Part shown: piece after piece, positions 35,794 through 46,100 of the stretch
Numbering within the stretch: position 1 is the first letter of the stretch
Layout: each line of letters begins with the position of its first letter
Assembly: GCF_947495965.1 (NCBI RefSeq)
Contig: NZ_CANMBB010000001.1
Location: forward strand, 457,728-521,727
Reading direction: 5' to 3'
DNA: 64,000 bases
DNA from: an uncultured Maribacter sp.
GTDB taxonomy: Bacteria > Bacteroidota > Bacteroidia > Flavobacteriales > Flavobacteriaceae
Notes under the pieces: generated by a model
What the model was told of the DNA's origin: nothing
What the model saw: the letters and a program-made list of their open reading frames with translations, nothing else
Databases searched by the model: none
Program-made: the position numbers and the translations under genes

Positions 35794-37317
35794 TTATTCT
35801 AGTTCAAACTTAAACACTGTAGCTATAGTATCCATTTTAGCATTAGGTACCGTTAACTCAAAATATTCATCATTTAAATCATATGCAACTTCTTGTTCTG
35901 AACCTAAAAGAACTATCCTCTTTATTTTAGAATGAGGGCTGTATCTATGCTTTGCAAGTAATCTTAAATTTATTTTCTTACCAACTTCTGGTTTTCCTAG
36001 ACAAATTAAATACAAACTCTTTTCGTCTTTAGATTGCGTAAACCTAATATCACTAGCGGTATACTTTACAGTAGCAGATTGCCCTCCAAAATGTCCTTCT
36101 CCAGCATCTGCATCCCCAAAACCAAATAAATCCCATGGTTTTGTATTATATATTGCTTCTCCGTATTTAGAAAACCAATCTCCCATTTCATGTAAAACAA
36201 CTCTTTGCTCCTTAGGAATACTGCCATCTGCTTTAGGGGATACATTTAATAAAACTACTCCATTTTTACTAACAACATCTATAAGGTTCCTCATAACCAA
36301 ACCAGCAGACTTGTATGTTTGTCCCTGAATATAGCTCCAAGATTTAGTACTCAATGTAATATCCGTCATCCAAGGTCTTTCTGTAATATCTCTTCTTCCC
36401 CCTTGTTCTATATCTTGTACACCAACCTCATTAGGTAAGTCCCATTGCTTATAGCCAATTAAAACTTCTTGCTTATTTCTCTGAGCAGCATTAAAATAGT
36501 CTGCACACATTTGTTGCACTCTTTCCTCTGGAATAAAATTAAACCAAGAATCAAACCAAATAGCATCTGGCTTATATTGCTCTACTACCTCTGTTATTTG
36601 ATCCGACCAATATTTATGAAACTCATCCGCTGGAATATTACCATATAATTTACGCAACTCAGGGTCTGTTGAAGAAGTATGGTATTTTGGATTATATGTA
36701 AAATGACTATCAAACTTTCCCCAATTTTTAGGAGTATCTGCATTTCTCTGTAAGTTGCGAGCATGATGAAAAGTTGTAATTAATTTCATGTCATTATTTC
36801 TTACAGCACTAGCTAACTCTCCCGTTATATCTCTTTTAGGACCTTTTTTAACAGAGTTCCATGGGTTAACTTTACTATCCCACATAGCAAAACCATCATG
36901 ATGTTGTGCTACAGGCCCAGCAAATTTTGCGCCTGCACGTTTAAAAAGTGCAACCCATTCTTCTGCATCAAAGTTTTCTGCAGTAAATTTTGGAACAAAA
37001 TCATGATACCCAAATTCTTCTTGAGAACCATATTTTTTTTTATGAAATTCATACTCTTTAGTTCCTTTTATATACATTTTACTTGGGTACCATTCACTTC
37101 CAAAAGCTGGAACAGAATATACTCCCCAATGAAAATAAATACCCAATTTTGCATCCTGAAACCATTGCGGGGCTTCTTCATGTTTTGATAAAGATTCCCA
37201 ATTAGCAACATATTCCTTCTCTAGTGCATCATTTTTTTCTATTTTAACTCCTTTAGACTCTTTACAAGAATATATTTGTATTGAAATAATAATTGCAAGC
37301 GTAATTTTTTTTAGCAT
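35794..37317 (-). CDS. GH29 alpha-L-fucosidase/alpha-L-galactosidase, lipoprotein
   Basis: The 507-residue lipoprotein (Cys18) is a GH29 enzyme: GIYFHWGVYSVPAFGSEWY, QHHDGFAMWDSKVNPWNS and AIWFDSW, in which Asp256 is the expected nucleophile of this retaining family. The C-terminal beta-sandwich follows after about residue 390. GH29 removes alpha-L-fucose, and some members remove the stereochemically similar alpha-L-galactose of porphyran. Given GH117 and GH2 in the same window, the alpha-L-galactosidase reading is attractive but unproven. It stands alone on the minus strand, convergent to the dgoD operon and divergent from the second SusC cluster. Confidence 0.92.
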   Translation of the reverse strand: MLKKITLAIIISIQIYSCKESKGVKIEKNDALEKEYVANWESLSKHEEAPQWFQDAKLGIYFHWGVYSVPAFGSEWYPSKMYIKGTKEYEFHKKKYGSQEEFGYHDFVPKFTAENFDAEEWVALFKRAGAKFAGPVAQHHDGFAMWDSKVNPWNSVKKGPKRDITGELASAVRNNDMKLITTFHHARNLQRNADTPKNWGKFDSHFTYNPKYHTSSTDPELRKLYGNIPADEFHKYWSDQITEVVEQYKPDAIWFDSWFNFIPEERVQQMCADYFNAAQRNKQEVLIGYKQWDLPNEVGVQDIEQGGRRDITERPWMTDITLSTKSWSYIQGQTYKSAGLVMRNLIDVVSKNGVVLLNVSPKADGSIPKEQRVVLHEMGDWFSKYGEAIYNTKPWDLFGFGDADAGEGHFGGQSATVKYTASDIRFTQSKDEKSLYLICLGKPEVGKKINLRLLAKHRYSPHSKIKRIVLLGSEQEVAYDLNDEYFELTVPNAKMDTIATVFKFELE

Positions 37318-37581
37318 AATTTTTTCTTTAAAAAAGTAATCTAATTCATCTTAAAAATGAATTTTACCTAATACTCAAAGGTTTAAAAAATAAAAAAAAA
37401 TCCTAGCGTTATTTGATTTATTTACTATCATAAATGATCTTAAACTACTATATTCCCCTATACACCCTAGTTTTTAAAGTATAAAATACAAACACTTCAC
37501 AAATATCATATCAATAAATAATAAGCGTAAATTTTACGTATTTAAAAAAAATAACCTATATTTAAATTATTTTTATAAAAT

Positions 37582-37611
37582 AATTGCGTCTTTTAACTCG
37601 AAAACGCAATT
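37582..37611. repeat. Hairpin AATTGCGT...ACGCAATT in the GH29-SusC gap
   Basis: Eight-bp perfect arms that extend by three more pairs past one bulged base. It lies 13 bp before the 18-bp palindrome at 37625. Confidence 0.5.
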
Positions 37612-37624
37612 TGCGACACTCAAA

Positions 37625-37642
37625 CATACAATCGATTGTATG
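37625..37642. promoter_or_regulatory. Perfect 18-bp palindrome CATACAATCGATTGTATG, likely operator
   Basis: Fully self-complementary over 18 bp, with half-site CATACAAT. The same half (CATACAAAT) occurs at 21904 before the first SusC and, on the minus strand, at 30001 before the gntR-type gene. It sits in the divergent GH29/SusC region and could serve either side. Confidence 0.5.
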
Positions 37643-37647
37643 GTATT

Positions 37648-37714
37648 TAAAACTCAAAACTATTATTAACTCAAAACAAAAATTCTTATGAAAAACTACC
37701 CAACAAAAACTTGA
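37648..37714 (+). pseudogene. Decayed SusC leader and start codon
   Basis: TTATTAACTCAAAACAAA (37663-37680) is identical to the leader of the SusC gene at 43104 (43087-43104). In both places ATGAAAAA follows within a few bases, and the preceding bases (ACTCAAA..) match as well. Here the frame from 37688 is only eight codons (MKNYPTKT, then stop). It looks like the remnant of a lost or rearranged SusC start. Confidence 0.45.
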
Positions 37715-37742
37715 GAAAAACTCTCACAAAAGCTATAATTTG
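37711..37742 (+). promoter_or_regulatory. Possible promoter of the second SusC cluster
   Basis: TTG at 37711, a 20-bp spacer and TATAATTTG at 37734-37742 approximate the TTG/TAnnTTTG promoter with one extra base in the -7 element. It would give a leader of about 350 bases. Confidence 0.35.
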
Positions 37743-37829
37743 TTGAAAAAAATTGACTTTAGGTAGAATAGTGTCAACTTAGGTTAAAATTAGCCCATAC
37801 CATTTTACTCCTAATTTTATAAATTTAGA

Positions 37830-38017
37830 TAGTAGATTCCAATAAGAGTCTATTATACTATACAATTTTTTGAATCCTAAAAATTAGCTTTAAAAATTCA
37901 TTTTATTTAAGTATCAAGTACATTACTTAATTGGTATAGATAGCTAAAAAATTAACAAGCTATATCTATAGGCTGGATTCCTATGTCTTTTTTTATCTAA
38001 AAAATATGCTAGATAAA
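37830..38017 (+). other. Structured leader region before the SusC at 38100
   Basis: Four stem-loops follow one another: TAGTAGATTC/GAGTCTATTA at 37830-37855 (two G-U pairs), TATAGATAGCT/AGCTATATCTATA at 37935-37970 (2-base bulge), ATAGG/CCTAT at 37968-37984, and TTTATCTA/TAGATAAA at 37992-38017. Nothing here is coding. A regulatory 5' UTR is possible; I recognise no known riboswitch. Confidence 0.35.
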
Positions 38018-38099
38018 TAGTACTACTCCACCTCTCAATTAGTTTTAAATGACTTGATGTTATTAACTCAACCTATTTTTAACTTAAAATTAAAGAATT

Positions 38100-41000
38100 A
38101 TGAAAAAACGAATTAAAGAACTCATAAGAAAATGCTTCCTTTCTGGGCTTTTTCTTTTGTTTATGGGAATACAATATTCGTATGCTCAACAAACCATATC
38201 AGGGGTTGTCACTGATGAAAATAACCAGCCAGTTCCTGGAGCAAACATTGTTATTAAAGGAACAACCAATGGTACTCAAACAGATTTTGATGGTAATTTC
38301 AATATTACTGCTGCTGCTTCAGATGTACTTGTTATTTCCTATTTAGGGTATGCCACAAAAAGTATAACTATTGGCAATCAAACCACAATTAATGTTCAAT
38401 TGGTAGAAGATGCTAGTCAGCTAGAAGAAGTTGTTGTTATTGGTTACGGTACTTCCAAAAAGAGTGATGTAACCGGAGCTGTTGCGCAAGTAACAGCAAA
38501 ATCATTTGAAAACCAACCTCTAACTCGTGTTGAAGATGCACTACAAGGTAGAGCTGCTGGTGTTACTGTTGCTGGTTCTGGGCAACCAGGAGCTGGTATG
38601 AAAGTAAGAATTAGAGGGGTAAACTCTATTACAGGTAGTAATGAGCCTTTAGTTGTAGTTGATGGTGTCTTTGGTGGAGATTTAAGAACAATCAACCCTA
38701 ATAATATTCAATCAATGGAAGTCTTAAAAGATGCCTCTGCTCTCGCAATTTATGGTTCAAGAGGATCAAATGGGGTAATTTTAGTAACTACAAAAAAAGG
38801 TTCTGGTAAAGCTAAAATAAGTATTGATCAGTTTGTATCATTCTCTACAGTTAACAAAAGGTTAGAAACATTAAGTTCTGCACAATTTGCCCAGCTTGAA
38901 AATGATGATTTTATTGCCGACCCGGTAAATGATCCCGCAGATGCACCTTATACTACAGCAGAAATAGCTGATTTTGAAGCAAATCCGATAAGGTATCAAG
39001 ATTTGATATTTCAAACAGGAATAACAAACAACACGCAGGTTTCTGTTAGTGGTGGAAGTGACGATGGAGTTCGCTATTTTGTTTCTGGAAATTATATAGA
39101 CCAAACAGGAACGCAGATTACTTCTAAGTATAACAGATACTCATTTAGATCAAATTTAAGTAAAAAATTTAACGACAAATTTAGTCTTGCGGCCAATGTA
39201 ACGTTAAGCAGGGAAATAGTTACAAACAACCAAGATGCTTTTGGTGGAGGAGATGGATCAGGTATTCTTCGTGCGATAACTTGGGATCCTACGGCGCCAG
39301 TTCGTGATTCAGAAGGTAATTATATTTTAAGATCACCTAGAGAGGTTGCCAATAATAACTATAATCCTATAAGAAGATTAGAACTTAGTAATGATGAGGA
39401 AACTACAGATCGTTTAAATTTAACCTTAAATGCAAAGTATAACTTTTCGGATAATTTTAGTTATACTTTAATCGGATCAATTGCTACACAAAATCAGTCG
39501 GACGAGTCATATCGGGTTGAGGGTGATTTCGATGCCACTGGATTTAACAACTTCGGCTACCGTAATTTCAATAATACCTTTTACCAAGTAAGTAATATAC
39601 TAAATTGGAACAAAGAATTTGGAAAAAACAATTTTGATGTTACTGGTGTATATGAAGTACAAGGAGATCGTGGCGTTACAAATGGGTATAATGCATCAGA
39701 TATACTGCAAACCAGTCTTTATTTAGCCGATGAAACTACTGCAGAAAATTTCTTTAATAATGGTAACGTTAAATCCATTCAGTCGTACTTAGGTCGTGTT
39801 CAATACAATTATGATAATTTTGTATACCTCACAGGTTCATTAAGAATTGATGAATCCTCCAAATTTACAAAAGGTAATAGAACCGGTTATTTTCCATCTG
39901 GCGCTCTAGCTTTTAATTTTGCAAACAAACCATTCATTCAAGATAGCGAAGTCTTTTCCGCTTTAAAGATTCGAACAGGTTGGGGACAAGTGGGTAATGA
40001 AAATATTGCTGTGGGTGCTGGTGACCCCCAAAGAGTACGTAATTTGGGAGCATATTTCGGAGGAGAGCGATTAAACGGTGATAGAGACACTCAGGTAGGT
40101 AATCCTGACTTAGTATGGGAAACAACTACACAAGCTAATGTAGGACTTGATTTTGGATTCTTAAATAATCGTATCTCCGGTTCAATAGATTATTTTAATA
40201 AAGACACTGATGACCTACTATTGAGAATACTCGTTCCAAACACTAGATTTGATAAATACATAAATGCTGGTTCCGTAAATAATAGAGGTATCGATTTTTC
40301 ATTATCAGCAGGTATCGTACAAAATGACAATTTCAGCTGGAACGCTACCTTTAATCTTTCAAAAATAAAAAATAAGGTAACAAAACTTAATGATCCTGAA
40401 ATAGATGAGATACAGGGTACCGTACAGGGTATTGGAGGTGCTGGAATCTTTCTGAATTCCATTAAAATAGGTGAGCCTATTGGTAGCTTTCGTGGATATG
40501 AATATCTAGGCACTTGGAAAACTACTGATAACATACCTGTAGATAGTGATGGTAGTCCGTTATACCAACCAGGTGATGCTAAATTCGGGTTAGATGAAAA
40601 TAACAATTTGGAATTTAGAACGCTTGGGAGTGGTCTACCAGAAATTACCTTTGGATTTAATAATACCTTTACATATAAGAATTGGGATTTAAATATGTTT
40701 TGGAACGGATCTTTAGGCTTCGAAGTTTACAATCAAGTTACAGGTACCATAACTGGAAATGGAGGAAATAGAAGTAACCTTTCCCCAACGGTATATGATA
40801 GTTGGACTCCAGATAACGAAACTGATATTCCTAGAAGATTTACAGCAAATGTTTTAAACAGTTCAAGATGGGTAGAAAAAGGAGATTTTGTAAGGTTAAG
40901 TAACCTAAGGTTAGGTTACACCTTCAATGAAGGTCTTATCAAAGGTGTTAGTAGCCTACAATTATATGCAAGTGCAGCAAACTTAGTATTAATCACAAAT

Positions 41001-41141
41001 TATAGTGGCTATGATCCAGAAGTTTCTTCTACAGTAAGATCTAGTGGTAATAGAGCAAACCCAGATGCAGGTGCTGGTATTGATACAGGAGCGTACCCAA
41101 ATCCAACAACTGGAACCTTAGGACTTAAAGTAACATTCTAA
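38100..41141 (+). CDS. SusC-like TonB-dependent outer-membrane transporter
   Basis: The 1013-residue protein has a signal ending SYAQQ, a carboxypeptidase-like domain (ISGVVTDENNQPVPGANIVI), VVVIGYGTSKKSDVTGAV from residue 111, the plug (RGVNSITGSNEPLVVVDGVFGG, ALAIYGSRGSNGVI) and a long barrel ending LGLKVTF. It is a clear paralog of the SusC at 43104: the signal (SGLFLLFMGIQYSYAQQ against SGLFLMFMGIQLSYAQQ) and plug are nearly the same, while the barrel loops differ. The tandem copies therefore arose by duplication and probably import related but different oligosaccharides. The SusD partner begins 32 bp downstream. Confidence 0.95.
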   Translation: MKKRIKELIRKCFLSGLFLLFMGIQYSYAQQTISGVVTDENNQPVPGANIVIKGTTNGTQTDFDGNFNITAAASDVLVISYLGYATKSITIGNQTTINVQLVEDASQLEEVVVIGYGTSKKSDVTGAVAQVTAKSFENQPLTRVEDALQGRAAGVTVAGSGQPGAGMKVRIRGVNSITGSNEPLVVVDGVFGGDLRTINPNNIQSMEVLKDASALAIYGSRGSNGVILVTTKKGSGKAKISIDQFVSFSTVNKRLETLSSAQFAQLENDDFIADPVNDPADAPYTTAEIADFEANPIRYQDLIFQTGITNNTQVSVSGGSDDGVRYFVSGNYIDQTGTQITSKYNRYSFRSNLSKKFNDKFSLAANVTLSREIVTNNQDAFGGGDGSGILRAITWDPTAPVRDSEGNYILRSPREVANNNYNPIRRLELSNDEETTDRLNLTLNAKYNFSDNFSYTLIGSIATQNQSDESYRVEGDFDATGFNNFGYRNFNNTFYQVSNILNWNKEFGKNNFDVTGVYEVQGDRGVTNGYNASDILQTSLYLADETTAENFFNNGNVKSIQSYLGRVQYNYDNFVYLTGSLRIDESSKFTKGNRTGYFPSGALAFNFANKPFIQDSEVFSALKIRTGWGQVGNENIAVGAGDPQRVRNLGAYFGGERLNGDRDTQVGNPDLVWETTTQANVGLDFGFLNNRISGSIDYFNKDTDDLLLRILVPNTRFDKYINAGSVNNRGIDFSLSAGIVQNDNFSWNATFNLSKIKNKVTKLNDPEIDEIQGTVQGIGGAGIFLNSIKIGEPIGSFRGYEYLGTWKTTDNIPVDSDGSPLYQPGDAKFGLDENNNLEFRTLGSGLPEITFGFNNTFTYKNWDLNMFWNGSLGFEVYNQVTGTITGNGGNRSNLSPTVYDSWTPDNETDIPRRFTANVLNSSRWVEKGDFVRLSNLRLGYTFNEGLIKGVSSLQLYASAANLVLITNYSGYDPEVSSTVRSSGNRANPDAGAGIDTGAYPNPTTGTLGLKVTF

Positions 41142-41173
41142 AAGTAAAAAAATAATTATCTTAAAAAGAAAGT

Positions 41174-42700
41174 ATGAAAACAATAAATAAAACAAAAATA
41201 GTAAAAAGTACTCCGCTATTGGCGCTGTTCTTTTTATTTGCAACAACCTTTATGGTTCAAAGTTGTGCGGATTTAGATCCAGATTTAACCGAGTTCGCCT
41301 CACCACCAGGATCATACTTGAGCTTGGATGATATGAATTCAGGTATCATAGGAGTATATGGTCAAGTAACATTAGCTGCTCGTATGACTACATTTTATGC
41401 CCCAGCTTGGGCTGGTGATGATATGACCACCCATAGAGCACTTAATAAGGCAGATTTTAGAGAATTTGATCAAAGAGCGGTACAATCTTCAAATAATAGA
41501 CTTTTAAGAAACTGGAACGCCATTTACGATGCCGTTAATGCAATTAATGGAGTTTTAGCACGCTCTGAAGGCTTAATTGATGCTGAAGGTATAAATCAAG
41601 ATGTATTGCAAATTCAATTAGGTGAAGCTTATTTTCTAAGAGGCCTCCTTTTTAATCAATTGGCTCGCGTTCACGGTAGAATAGCATTGCCACTAACACA
41701 AGTTCCACCACCAGATATTTCAAGGTCTTCTTTAGAAGAGGTTTACACTCAAATTGAATCCGATTTTTTGGCTGCCGAACAAAGATTACCTGAAGTGTAT
41801 CCAGGTACTTTACCTGGAGCTCCAAGACCTAACAAAGGTTCCGCTAAAGCATTTTTAGCACGTTTATATATGGACTGGGGCGGATTTCCTATTAAAGACA
41901 ATAGTAAATATGCACTAGCAGCAAGTACAGCCAAAGACGTAATTGACAACGCAGGAACCTATGGTTTTGGTTTGGTTGATGATTTAGAGGATTTATGGAC
42001 AGTTGCAGGTCGTTTTAACCAAGAATCACTTTTTACAATAGCGTATTGTAAAGGTTGTCCTGACAATAGTCTGGCCAATAGAAAATTTTCTCGATTAGGT
42101 TTACCTGCCGATTTAGGGGGATGGAATGAAACTTTCGCTGAAATCAAATTTTTTGAAGATTTCCCAGAAGGCGCAAGAAAAGAAGCAACTTATAGAACCG
42201 ATTTAGACTATACACAATTCAATGCTCAAAAAAGTCCTGTTTTTAAGAAAATTACTGGTCCAATAGGTGATTTAAATCCACGTGATTTCTTAACTGAGAG
42301 AAATGACTTTTTAATGCGTTACGCAGAAATTTTATTAATCTATGCGGAAGCTTCTGGGCTTTCTGGAAACGTTACAGCAGATTCCTGGGAAGCATTAAAT
42401 AAAATTAGAAGAAGAGCTGCCGGGTTACCTTTTGACACTCCAGACTCAAGTGTAGATGTTATTACTGGAGACATTGCGGATTTAGCATTTACGGAACGTA
42501 AATGGGAATTTGCTGGAGAATATGTGCGGTGGTTTGATCTTGTGCGAAGGGAAAAAGTTGCGGAAGTACTTGGTGTTAGAGATGACGTAGCTGGTCCAAT
42601 TCCAGAACACAACCCAATTATTGGGAGTTTGGAAACCAGTAATTATTTAGCTCCTATTCCTGCAGATGCAGTTGATAGAAATCCTAATCTAGCAAACTAA
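41174..42700 (+). CDS. SusD-like glycan-binding lipoprotein
   Basis: The 508-residue lipoprotein (Cys31) pairs with the SusC upstream. SusD marks are LGEAYFLRGLLFNQLARVHGRIALPLTQVPPPDISR, NKGSAKAFLARLYMDWGG, RYAEILLIYAEASGLSG, LNKIRRRAAGLPF and LAFTERKWEFAGEYVRWFDLVRREKV. It is a paralog of the SusD at 46189, sharing GDDMTTHRA.NKADFRE.DQR and most of the helical core. Surface residues that bind the glycan cannot be named from sequence. A perfect terminator follows, so this pair forms its own transcription unit. Confidence 0.94.
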   Translation: MKTINKTKIVKSTPLLALFFLFATTFMVQSCADLDPDLTEFASPPGSYLSLDDMNSGIIGVYGQVTLAARMTTFYAPAWAGDDMTTHRALNKADFREFDQRAVQSSNNRLLRNWNAIYDAVNAINGVLARSEGLIDAEGINQDVLQIQLGEAYFLRGLLFNQLARVHGRIALPLTQVPPPDISRSSLEEVYTQIESDFLAAEQRLPEVYPGTLPGAPRPNKGSAKAFLARLYMDWGGFPIKDNSKYALAASTAKDVIDNAGTYGFGLVDDLEDLWTVAGRFNQESLFTIAYCKGCPDNSLANRKFSRLGLPADLGGWNETFAEIKFFEDFPEGARKEATYRTDLDYTQFNAQKSPVFKKITGPIGDLNPRDFLTERNDFLMRYAEILLIYAEASGLSGNVTADSWEALNKIRRRAAGLPFDTPDSSVDVITGDIADLAFTERKWEFAGEYVRWFDLVRREKVAEVLGVRDDVAGPIPEHNPIIGSLETSNYLAPIPADAVDRNPNLAN

Positions 42701-42721
42701 AATTAGAGTTAGTTTTTTATT

Positions 42722-42757
42722 GAAAAAGGTTGAGACAATATTGTCTCAACCTTTTTT
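42722..42757 (+). terminator. Strong rho-independent terminator after the second SusD
   Basis: AAAAAGGTTGAGACAA pairs perfectly with TTGTCTCAACCTTTTT, followed by more T. It separates the two tandem SusC/D units. Confidence 0.92.
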
Positions 42758-42916
42758 ATTTTATAAAATACAATTAGACAAATAAACTACATTCAAAATT
42801 ACAAGACTAACTCTTCCCTACCACAAAATTAATTTTAGGCAAAAAAACCAATAATTTAAAATCAATACTGCACAAAAAACAGCTTAATAATGCGATTTTT
42901 CTTGTTTTTTTAAGAG

Positions 42917-42957
42917 TTGTCTATTTATTGTCTAGGAATAAATTTCTATAACATTTG
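42917..42957 (+). promoter_or_regulatory. Promoter with TTGTCTA direct repeats before the third SusC
   Basis: TTGTCTA occurs at 42917 and 42928, 11 bp apart, about one helical turn. From the second copy, TTG, 19 bp and AACATTTG (42950-42957) match the TTG/TAnnTTTG promoter with one mismatch. The repeats may bind the TPR-HTH regulator encoded in this operon (inference). Confidence 0.4.
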
Positions 42958-43040
42958 CCTCTATCCTACATTTACAAATAGAATTTTTAACTCTATATAC
43001 TATCCACAAAGTGTAGAAATAGAAATTCAAATTAACTAAA

Positions 43041-43070
43041 GAATATTGCTGTTACCCAACAGTAATATTC
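43041..43070 (+). other. Strong RNA hairpin in the SusC leader
   Basis: Arms GAATATTGCTGTT and AACAGTAATATTC pair over 13 positions (one G-U) around an ACCC loop, 33 bp before the SusC ATG. No T-run follows, so it is not a terminator. It may affect mRNA stability or translation, or be a DNA operator. Confidence 0.5.
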
Positions 43071-43103
43071 TAAATACTCAAACAATTTATTAACTCAAAA
43101 CAA

Positions 43104-46100
43104 ATGATTATGAAAAAAAGATTTAATGATCTATTAAGAAACAGTTTCCTTTCTGGGCTATTTCTTATGTTCATGGGCATACAGTTATCGTATGCACAAC
43201 AAACCGTTACTGGTACAGTGACTGATGAACTTGGTCCAGTTGCAGGTGCCAATATTGTAATTAAAGGAACAACTAATGGAACCCAAACAGATTTTGATGG
43301 TAACTTTACAATTTCTGCTTCATCTTCCGATGTATTAGTTATCTCTTATTTAGGATATGCTACTCAAAATGTTACTGTAGGCAACAAAACTACTTTGAAT
43401 ATTAAATTAGAAGAGGATGCTAGTCAATTAGAAGAGGTCATAGTAATTGGTTATGGTACAGCAAAGAAAAGTGATTTAACAGGAGCTGTATCAAGGGTAA
43501 CCACAGAGTCTTTTGAAGCACAACCTATTACTAGGGTAGAAGAAGCATTACAAGGTAGAGCTTCTGGGGTTACGGTTGCAAAAGCAAATGGCCAACCTGG
43601 CGCAAATATTAAAGTACGTATACGTGGTGTAAACTCTATTGATGGTGACAACAGCCCTTTAGTTGTAATTGATGGTATTCAAGGAGGAGACTTAACTACA
43701 CTAAACCCTAATGATATTGCATCAATGGATATTCTAAAAGATGCATCGGCTACTGCAATTTATGGTGTACGTGGTTCTAATGGTGTTATTATTATTACTA
43801 CTAAAAGAGGGTCTGGAAAAGGAAAGGTAAATGTAGATTTCTTTACTACATTTTCTAAAACTCCAAAGTTTATATCCACATTAGCAGACAATCCTGATCA
43901 ATTTGCAATTATCGAAAATGAAAGAAGAGTAGCTACCGGAGGTAGTCCAGTTTTTTCAGATACTGAAATTGATAATTTAGCGGCAAATGGAGGTACTAAT
44001 TACCAACGAGAAATTTTAAAAACAGGTGTAAGTAAGAATCTTCAAATATCTGCAAGTGGTTCCGAAGGAAATATTAGCTATTTCTTATCAGGGAATTATA
44101 GAGATGAAGAAGGTATTGTAATAAATACTGGTTTTCAACAACTTTCTGCAAGATCTAATATTAGCGCTCAAGTATCTGATAAATTAAAAGTGGGACTTAA
44201 TATTTTTGCAAGTAGAGGAGAACTCAAAAATGATGCCCAAGCATTAGGAAATGGACAGGGAAGCTTCATGTACAAAGCCTTAACATGGGATCCTGCGACA
44301 CCTGTATTTGATGCAGATGGAAATTATAATCTTCGTTCTATAAAAGGTATTGCTTCTTTAAATGACAATCCCGTAAGAACATTAAACGAAACGGACATTA
44401 GAGATGTAAATGAAAGGCTTACTACAGCTCTTAATGTAAACTATCAAATTACAGATAATTTTTCTTATACCCTAGTCGCTGGTACTCAGTTAAGAAATTT
44501 AAATCGTCAAAGATATGCTGTGGAAGTAGGAGATGATCAATTACCACACACTAGTTTTTTTAACAATAAAACAACATCATATCAGATAACAAATATATTT
44601 ACTTGGAATAAGGAATTTAATGATATTCATGATATTAAGTTAACTGGGGTTCAGGAATACTCCAATTCTAAATTCATTGGAAATGGATATAATGCTAATG
44701 ATTTAAGTCTAGATAATAAAACTTTTTATTTTGCAGAACTAGCTCCAAATTCTGGGCAAACTGTTAATAACAGTTTTGCTCCGAGAGAATTGTCATCCTT
44801 TATGTTACGTGCAGAATATATTTTAGCTGATGATTTATTTTTAACAGCTACTGGACGTTATGATGCATCTTCGGTTTTTAGAGAAACTAATAGATGGGGG
44901 TTCTTCCCTTCTGTAGCTTTAGCATATAGCCTTAATGATTTAATAGAAGATTCTGAAAGTATTAGTAGTTTAAAACTTAGAGCAGGATGGGGACAAGTAG
45001 GTAACCAAAATGTAAGCCCTTTTGATACGTACACAACTCCTGCATTTAACAGTTACGCTTTTGATGGTAGCTCTGCACAGTCTGGAACTCGTCTAAATAG
45101 AGTTGGTAACCCTGAGTTAACTTGGGAGACAACATCGCAAGTAAATGTTGGTATAGACTTAGGTTTTCAAGGAGGCCGCGGAAATATAACATTAGAAGGA
45201 TATAAAAAAGTAACAGAAGACATTTTACTACCTGTGGCTTTACCAGATACATTTGGTGGTAATAATTCCCAAATTACAGTAAGTAGAAATGTAGGTGAGG
45301 TAGAAAATGTTGGTTTTGACCTAACATTAGGATATGATATTATAGCAACTGATAATTTAAATTGGAATTCTAACTTTTCTTTATCTTATGTAAAAAATGA
45401 AGTTACATCTTTATATGATGGCTTAACTGAAATACCAGGAAGGTTTACTGCTCCAGGTGGTCAAGGAAATATTTTAAATGGCATTCAAGTTGGCCAACCA
45501 TTAGGGCAGTTTTTTGGTGCTACATTCTTAGGTACTTGGAAATCTACCGATAATATCCCAACAAACTCTGCAGGAAATGCTGTTGCGCAACCTGGAGATG
45601 CAAAATACTTATTAGATGAAAATAACGAGATAGTATTTGGAGCAATAGGGAATGGTACTCCAGATTTAACATGGGGTTTTAATAACTCTTTAAACTATAA
45701 AGCTTGGGATTTAAATGTTTTTTTACAAGGTGTTCATGGCTTTGATGTTTATAATGTTATGCAAGGTGGTATTACTGGTGGCGCAGGTGATTCTAGAAGT
45801 TTCTTAGCATCTGATCATGTAAATGCTTGGACTCCAACTAATGAAACAGACATTCCTGCAACTGCTCAATTATATGGTTCTTCTCGTTATGTAGAAAAAG
45901 GAGATTTTATAAGATTAAGTAATTTATCTATAGGGTACACGCTTACAGATGTAGCAGGTCTAGAAAATACAAGCCTTAAAATCTATGCTAGCGGACAAAA
46001 TTTATTCCTAATTACAGATTATAGTGGTTTTGACCCAGAAGCAACTTCTAGAAGAACTAACAATCAAGGAAACCAGGATGCTGCATCTGGTATTAACATT

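Noticed and set aside
35794..37317. Assignment of the locus to fucoidan because of GH29
   Set aside because: Single GH29 without GH95, GH107, GH141 or fucose-pathway genes in the window; GH29 also includes alpha-L-galactosidases.
37992..38017. TTTATCTA/TAGATAAA as a terminator
   Set aside because: The T-run is before the stem and none follows it, and it lies in the leader of the gene it would block. It is listed only as part of the structured leader.
40190..40606. Minus-strand frame of 138 codons
   Set aside because: Antisense to the SusC barrel, no start signal and no family resemblance.
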